From assembly GCF_021134715.1 (NCBI RefSeq), contig NC_060020.1:7378001-7442000 (forward strand): DNA of 64,000 nucleotides, written 5' to 3'. Source of the DNA: Daphnia pulex. Lineage: Eukaryota; Arthropoda; Branchiopoda; Diplostraca; Daphniidae. The notes beneath the pieces were generated by a model that worked only from the letters and a program-made list of their open reading frames with translations, was not told the DNA's origin and made no database searches. Below are positions 57,607-64,000 of this stretch, in pieces. How positions within the stretch are numbered: the stretch's first letter is position 1; each line of letters begins with the position of its first letter. Both the position numbers and the translations under genes were made by a program.

Positions 57607-59868
57607 ATGGTGATAACCTGGCATCGAGAGTGGGAGTTTAGTTCAGGAACGGTAAAAATATTCTTCACTTTGATCCAGTTCAGCAGCTTTTTTATAAAAC
57701 TATCAGCAGAACAGCCAGGTATGTTAAAGCATTTCTTGTACGGACTGTTTAATATAAATGTAAATACCTACATTTGAACTCCTAGGTCATTTTTGGCAGC
57801 TGACAGATCTTCATTGGGATCAGCGATACAGCACAGATGGAGACCCAGGATCAATGTGCCATGCAAATGAAGAGCACAAGCTGCTCTCATCTGCCAAGTC
57901 TGATTCCAGTGATTATATAAGTGCTGGTCAGTATGGGATGTACAGCTGTGATGCCCCTTGGGATCTCATTGAATTTTCAATCAGAGGAATGGCTGAAAAC
58001 TCTGCTGCTCCCAATTTTATCATTTGGACTGGGTATAATTATTTTGTTTATAAAATCTTTATATAAAATACCTAATTTTTTCTGTCACAGAGACAATACT
58101 CCTCACGTCAAAGATCCATCTCCTGACTGGTCAGTGATTTTTTCCTCTCTTCGTAACGTCAGCAACGCAATAAGAAAAAACTTTCCCAACACCAGTAAAG
58201 ATTATATTTTTGCTACGAAAGAAAAATGTTTAATTTTTGTTTTGGACCAACCATATTTTAGCCCTAATTCCTGTGCTTGGAAATCATGATGTGTTTCCTG
58301 AAGACCTTTATCCAGCTGAAGCTGAAGCCTTTTATCACGCATATTTGACGTGAGATACATTTTTTTTTATTGTCTTGGTTTCCTTGAAGTGCATGAATTA
58401 TTTTGATTCATGCAACTTCACAAAAATGATGAAGTAATGGTAATTTTGATTCCTTTTTAAACAGAGATGGCGGTTGGAACGAACTTTTAGACAAGCAAGC
58501 GCAAGAGTCCTTTGGGAAATGCGGATTCTATTCGCTTAACGTAACGCCTGAATTAAAGGTACTGGAAATTTGTTTCTTTTTGCTTATTTTTTCAGTGTTT
58601 AGAAAATTTTCGTTATTAGGTTGTCATCCTGAACACAAACTTGTACAATGAACCCAACAATTTGACTCGCAACCAAGACGATCCTTGTGGGCAGCTGAAA
58701 TGGTTTGAACTTCAACTTGAGGAAGCTCAATCAAAGAAGTCCAAAGTACGTTAATCTAGTTTATTGTTTTGAAGCACATCCGAAATGAGATTGTTAACCT
58801 AATTTATTTCATCATTCAAAGGTCCTCATTGCAGCCCATATCCCGCCTGGTTATTTCGAGAGATGGATAGGACCGCCATTTTTTAATCCTGGTCAGAATG
58901 ATCGCTACGTCCAGCTTATTCAAATTTATGGGGACGTTATTCTAACTCAAGTTTACGGCCATACCCACACCGATTCTTTTCGCATTATTGCCAACAACCA
59001 AAGTAATCTCCATCCATCATTGTCTTGTTTCCAAGTGAGAAAATATTAAGCTTTCATTCTAATTAGGCCAAGTGAAAAGTGTAGCCTTCGTATCGCCATC
59101 GGTAACACCCTGGCTCCACACGGGTGGGGTCAATCCATCCCTGAGGCTTTACAGCTACGATTCGGACGGAATAAAAGACTATTGGTATGCTAATTTTTCA
59201 CGTCAATTTTAGGTCAAGTTGTTTTTACCGTTTCTTTTCCAGGCAATATTATTTCAACTTAACCGGAATGGCTGTAAAAACACAGGCAACTCCTCAATGG
59301 CAACTACTTTATCAAGCTACAGTTGCTTATGGCGTGAAAGATCTCAGTCCGGCGAACATGTTATCGATCTACCGAGACATGTTGTCAGATCCCAAAGTCT
59401 TCGAGCGCTAGTAAGCCATGGGCTTTCTTTTTCTTGCTTGAATAATTCAGACCTCTAACTCTCTTATTTGCTTACCCTAGCTACTTCTTCAACACAGTGG
59501 GGCACGTATTTCAGGATTGCGACGCCGCCTGCATTCGAGATCACATCTGCACCATCTCTCACCTGATGGTCAACGACATGAAGTCTTGCCTGGACGGAAA
59601 ACACGTCCTATTCCGCAATGATCCTACCATGACCGACCATTTTCTGAAAATCGCTCAGCGGGCCAAGGTCGCTGAGAATGGGAGCCTGATTTTGACGTTA
59701 TTCCTATCGGCGCTGGCATTGATCTGCATTGTGATAGCCACCTCCATTTTCGTCTTACGTCGACGACGAGTCTATAATTCCCGTGTTCGTGCGTCTCAAG
59801 AACCGTTGTCACCTCGCCCTCGGCAGTCCGATTATAGTCCCATAATCTCGCAAGATGAAAATGCGTGA
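57607..59868 (+). CDS. Acid sphingomyelinase-like phosphodiesterase with C-terminal membrane anchor
   Basis: A metallophosphoesterase of the ASM/SMPDL3 family that cleaves phosphodiesters of lipids or nucleotides outside the cell or in lysosomes. It is multi-exon. The start at 57607 gives a signal-like N-terminus (VKIFFTLIQFSSFFIKLSA) before GHFWQLTDLHWDQRYSTDGD, the first metal motif. Then come SCDAPWDLIEFSIRGMA, WTGDN-TPHV (across an intron; second motif), VIPVLGNHD-type sequence at about 58262-58292, VLIAAHIPPGYFERW and VYGHTHTDSFRII. The C-terminus has LTLFLSALALICIVIATSIF followed by VLRRRRVY and a cytosolic tail SQEPLSPRPRQSDYSPIISQ. A TM anchor is unlike the soluble SMPD1 enzyme and more like anchored SMPDL3B, which uses GPI. 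Confidence 0.9.
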
Positions 59869-61570
59869 AAGTTGTTTGCATTTAATTTTATTATTTTGCA
59901 TTTTAACTTTTGAAACTTATTTTTTTCTCTTTCAGCTACTGACATATTTTTCTCTTATTTTTAACTTTTTAGCTGTGTAACAACATTTCACCGTGTTTGA
60001 CGTAAATAGGATTTTGTTCCTGTTTTGTTTCGAAATGAAGATACAAGTGGCCTTTTTTGTTTCACGTTGAATATATTCACTTCTTTCCATTCTCATTTTT
60101 AGGTTGTTTCTTTTGCTTCTGGCGTCGGTGGGAAGGGGAAGAGAAGAAAGGGGGTTAAGAGCGAGAGAATACGTGGAAAAAAGGCTGCGATTTCAAAAGT
60201 GTTTACATACACGACAGGAGTGGGACGACGACAGAGTCAGAACACGAGCAAGCTATCCTTTCGTTCGGTTGCGGCTTTCTTGGTTTAGCTTTTGTCAAAT
60301 GGAATCGTGGTCGACACGGCGACATCACTTACTAATGTCATCTGGCGTTGACACGGTCTACATAAATTGGCCAATGGATTTCCAAATAATGGTGGGAGAA
60401 GGAAAAGGGGGACAGCACCTTGTGCTCCGTCTTTGAATCAAGTGTTCAAAGATCACCGTGGTGGGATGATGAAACGCCTCTGAACAAAACCGTGTGTGCG
60501 TCGTCATAATTAAAGCCCGATCATCCAAACGCAGAAAGCAGCAGGATATCTTTATATGAACCTACAATACGACGATTAAATATAGAAATAATAATATAAA
60601 GCAGCGGCAGCAGCAGCAAACCCAAAAGATTTCCATAGAATGGAAACTAAACCCTCCCACAATAAATGGAGAAATAAAAAAACCGGAATACACGCAGACG
60701 AAAACATATGTACATCATACACCGATATATTTAGGACGTCGTACAAGTTGTTAAAGTCCCCCGTCACACTGTTTGTTGTCGTCGAAATCCAATGGCCAAG
60801 CTTCTCCTTGTTTTTGTTTGTTTTTTAGCTTTTTCATCTCTTGACATTTCACTTCCCTTTCTTCCCCACTCACGAACGAACCGCAGCGTGAGCTATGTAC
60901 CACAAGTTACACATGTGAATAGAGCATTGTAGCAGTATGTTGAATCGAAGGATTGGGAGTACTAGAGGTTATTGCGGGACAAAGGTTAAATAAAGATAAA
61001 GGAGCGAAAGAGTACCGTACGGTTGTGTGTGTACTATTAGCAAATATATGGGCAGGAAACTCGATATTTCTTCGACCCCCCAAAAAGGAAATTCAAAGTT
61101 TCTGTTCACTCATAGATGAAAGAAATACAACGGAACTTTTTCTTCTCCTCTTCTTCAACTTCTTCTTCTTCCCCCCTCCACCCTTCTCACGACTTTTAGT
61201 CAAAAAAAGATTCCGGAACAGGAATTGTTAAGGGTAAAAACAACTATGGTTGTCTAGTCACCATAGAAGACGATTAGTAATTGTCCCGAATCCGCCATTT
61301 GAGAGAGAGAGAAAAAAAAATGAATAAATAATAAAACAAAATATTATGAATCTATAGGAGACACAGACAGAACGGGAGAGAGAGAGGGAGTCTTCATCCA
61401 ATAGTTGGGCGTCAACCGCGTCAAAAAGTCTTGAGAGATAGAGGGAAAAAACTGATAATAATAATAATAATAATTATGAAAAAAAGGAGCAAACAAGAAA
61501 AAGAGAGTCCAACTGAGGCAGCGATAGGAGACGGCCGCGACAGTCAATCAGCACACAACACCGGTGATCA
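59869..61570. other. Intergenic region
   Basis: 3' regions of the phosphodiesterase and of the CaaX-protein gene, with low-complexity tracts: TTCTTCTTC (about 61150), GAGAGAGAG (about 61300-61390) and an ATA repeat near 61455-61475. No supported gene. Confidence 0.45.
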
Positions 61571-63057
61571 TCACTGAATGACGCAACACTGACACTTGGA
61601 TTTTTTCTTGATCACAACGTGTTCGACTTGACTCTCGCCGGCTACGGGAGCCACGACTCCACGCTGGACTTCGATCGCACCGCTTTCGGCCGCCTCTGCA
61701 GCTTTCTTCTCTTGCTCCGTTAAATTGCCGTTGATTCTGCCGCCGTCTGGAGATTCAGCTTTGCTGGTGGGCGGTGACGAAGGGGTAGAAACATTCCGTG
61801 GCGGTGATCCGCTCAGCTGGACAGCTTGCTCCGGACTTTGTTGTTGTTGTTGCTGCTGCTCATCATCAACAAAAGTCGGCTGTGATTGTAAAGGGACTCC
61901 TTCTTTGTTCTTCAACACTTCAGAGATGGACACCCGTCCGCCTCTAAGCAATTCGACGAGCTCGTCCGCCTCCCGACTTAGATCGCCATCCGGCCGGAAT
62001 GGATTGTCCTGACCCGATTCCGTGCTGCAAAAATAAAAAAATAACAAACAAGAAACACGTGACATCATTCAGCCTGTTCATCCATCAAGATTCGTTGGGA
62101 GGATCCCATTCATTAATTTTATTCCATTAGAGCAGCAGTCTGGAACAAATCAAACATGGCGTTGCACGCGTGTGTGTCCCGCTGGAACCAATCAACAAGA
62201 CTCGAATCTATTCCAAGCCGTTTGAGTTGACAAAACGGTTTTCTTTTTCTATAATACCAAGTCGTCAAGTCAGAAGCAATTTAAGGATATGGCGCTGCTG
62301 TGAGACAGCTAGAGTTCCTAGCGAGACGTAAAAAAGCGGAGGATTAAGTCGTTGCGAGTTTCAACTCGATCTGTACCTGGTCCCATCGGGAAGGCGTAGA
62401 ACGTAATAGAGTCTGCCTCCGTGGGATCGGTTCATGGCCGGCATTTGTGCTTCTCGGTTGTCAGGGCAGCACTCATTCGATCAATCACAGTGATCAAAAC
62501 GTTCACGGTCACGGCGTTAACACAGTCCTGCTGCCAGCTGTTTGACGACTGTCATAGAGCAGCGGACACTCCCGACGCCTCCGAAGCAGACGATGGCGTA
62601 ATCGTCTAAATATAAACTGCCCTCGGCAAGAAAAACTACACACTCGCAAGAGAACTCAACTGGCGGCCCACCCTTCGTCGACGACCCAAGATTTTTGCTA
62701 AGGGAAACGACGGGGTCCCCGTTCAAGTACCCAAACACTCGTATACGCGCGTACACACACACACACGCACGCAACAACAGCACAGCAGTAGTCCCCGGGT
62801 CTACGTCTAATCCACTCGACAAGGATCACTTTGGTAGTGAACCAATTTTAAATACAGAAATAGACGAAGAAATTTTCGTCTAAATATCGAAAATAAAAAC
62901 GAGTACAACGATAAGAACGCGTGCGCCGACGTCTCGACGGCAACCGCGTGAGTTGTAGACTGTCTGGCTCGTAGTAGCAGCAGCCCTAGCTTGCCTTGCC
63001 CTGCCCTGCCCTCTCCTCCCTCCCTCCTCTATTTCTCTCTTCTCTCTTGTCGATCAC

Positions 63058-63090
<33 letters not shown>

Positions 63091-63782
63091 GCGCGCCGAG
63101 TTCCCTCGGTGTGTTTGTGTTAGTGAGTGACGGAAGCATTTGTTGAATCAAAAAACAAAGCGGATGGAGGCTATTCCGGGATACGTTTATGAAAGCAACT
63201 TCCCTATTAAGCTAAAACAATAAGACTAATCGAATCAAATCAAAGTCTAATTTGCAACCAAATTGGCAAATGATGGATGATCGACGGACAAAGTCGACTT
63301 TCTTGATGGACAATGACGAATTGCATTTATGTTCGCTCTTTTTGATATATTTACCTGGTTTGTCGGGTGTAATTGAGTTGTTGTTGCTGCGGAGGTGGTT
63401 CGGCCATGTCGTCCCACTCCGCATCAGACGCCTCCGGCGATGGTAGCGTCAGCGGTCGTTTGGATTCAAAGTACGTCACTCGGACTTTGGAGGCCGAACG
63501 AGCCGATTCACTGCTCAAACAACAAAGAGACAAAGGAAAAAGAAGATTAAATATCGTTTAAACGGTTACATCCTACGTGGGTGACGGTTGTGTCGATCAA
63601 CAAAAACGGCCAATCAGACTGATCCATCGTGTCACGTAACAGAGTCGTTCGTGTACCCCTCCCTATCAGACATTTTTTTCTTTCCCTTTTCCCATCATAC
63701 ATGCACGCACTCACACACACCCACACCCATAACGGGCTTACTTTAAAGGCGGGTCTGCCGTCTGGTAACTAGCAGTTTCCAT
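61571..63782 (-). CDS. Small CaaX-terminated, probably lipid-anchored protein; two alternative first exons
   Basis: The common last exon is 62024-61571. Two alternative starts splice to it in phase 2. Form A uses 63782-63742 (METASYQTADPPL) and 63510-63355 (SARSASKVRVTYFESKRPLT), giving 216 aa. Form B uses 62444-62377 (MPAMNRSHGGRLYYVLRLPD), giving 173 aa. The shared part begins STESGQDNPFRPDGDLSREA and continues DELVELLRGGRVSISEVLKN, a poly-Gln run and a Pro/Ser-rich stretch. It ends KKKSKCQCCVIQ. That ending combines a basic patch, neighbouring cysteines for palmitoylation and a CaaX box (CVIQ) for prenylation, as in paralemmins. I infer a plasma-membrane-anchored adaptor. Similarity to paralemmin is confined to this tail, so the name is not assigned. 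Confidence 0.8.
63059..63092. repeat. (AC)n microsatellite
   Basis: An uninterrupted dinucleotide run of about 15 AC units ending in GCGCGCGC, in the intron between the two alternative first exons of the CaaX-protein gene. Confidence 0.9.
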
Positions 63783-64000
63783 GGCAACCGAAAATCGCTT
63801 GAACGCTTTATATTTGCCACTGTCACGAAATGCGAAATCACGGAGACGATTCCGGGAGTATTTTGATGTTCACTTTCGCCAGTTTGGTTTCGATGCCAAG
63901 GTCGACCACTTAAATATAAACGCGAGTTGCAACAACATCATCCGACCAGCTTTTGTTGTCAGCCTCCGCCAGTGTTCGCAGCTGGCGGAGGTATGAGGGA

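Overview
The window looks like nuclear DNA of an arthropod, most likely a branchiopod crustacean such as Daphnia. This is an inference from arthropod-like protein sequences, very short GT-AG introns (often 60-80 bp), dense genes on both strands and AT-rich intergenic DNA. Nothing prokaryotic, viral or CRISPR-like was seen.

Left part (1-12.3 kb): proteasome subunit alpha-4/PSMA7 (-), a CUB/LDLa single-pass membrane protein (+), the m6A-writer scaffold virilizer (-, about 2155 aa) and dolichol-phosphate mannosyltransferase DPM1 (+). From 12.3 to 18.7 kb there are two tiny predicted signal-peptide/TM proteins on either side of about 5 kb of mostly non-coding DNA. That stretch carries a diverged repeat family of roughly 600 bp (four copies), one copy of which has a tRNA-like B box.

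Middle part (19-34.3 kb): methionine sulfoxide reductase A (-) with an in-frame TGA at the catalytic cysteine position and a good SECIS candidate in its 3'UTR, so a predicted selenoprotein. It is followed by an ER-lumenal reticulocalbin (+, with one apparent frameshift), ATG13 (-), guanylate kinase (+), a small basic protein (-), an M1 aminopeptidase N (-) and beta-tubulin (+). Many of these genes form head-to-head divergent pairs.

An unusual tandem array spans 37.2-51.0 kb. An intact GDP-mannose 4,6-dehydratase gene (GMDS, with two alternative first exons) starts three consecutive units of about 5.4 kb. Each complete unit holds a forward GMDS copy, a spacer with a tRNA-derived SINE, a decayed inverted GMDS copy, and a gene on the minus strand for a protein with two double-stranded-RNA-binding domains. 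Copies 2 and 3 of GMDS are pseudogenes sharing the same lesions. The third unit is cut off in its spacer and is a chimera of the first two. Forward and inverted GMDS arms could form long hairpin RNA, and a dsRNA-binding protein sits in the same repeat. This is the best candidate for an undescribed arrangement.

Right part (51-64 kb): a FoxL1-type forkhead factor (+), tRNA-dihydrouridine synthase 2 (-), an acid-sphingomyelinase-like phosphodiesterase with a C-terminal membrane anchor (+), and a small CaaX-terminated, probably lipid-anchored protein (-) with two alternative first exons.

Exon boundaries were read by eye from GT/AG sites and reading-frame continuity. No alignment or folding software was used.
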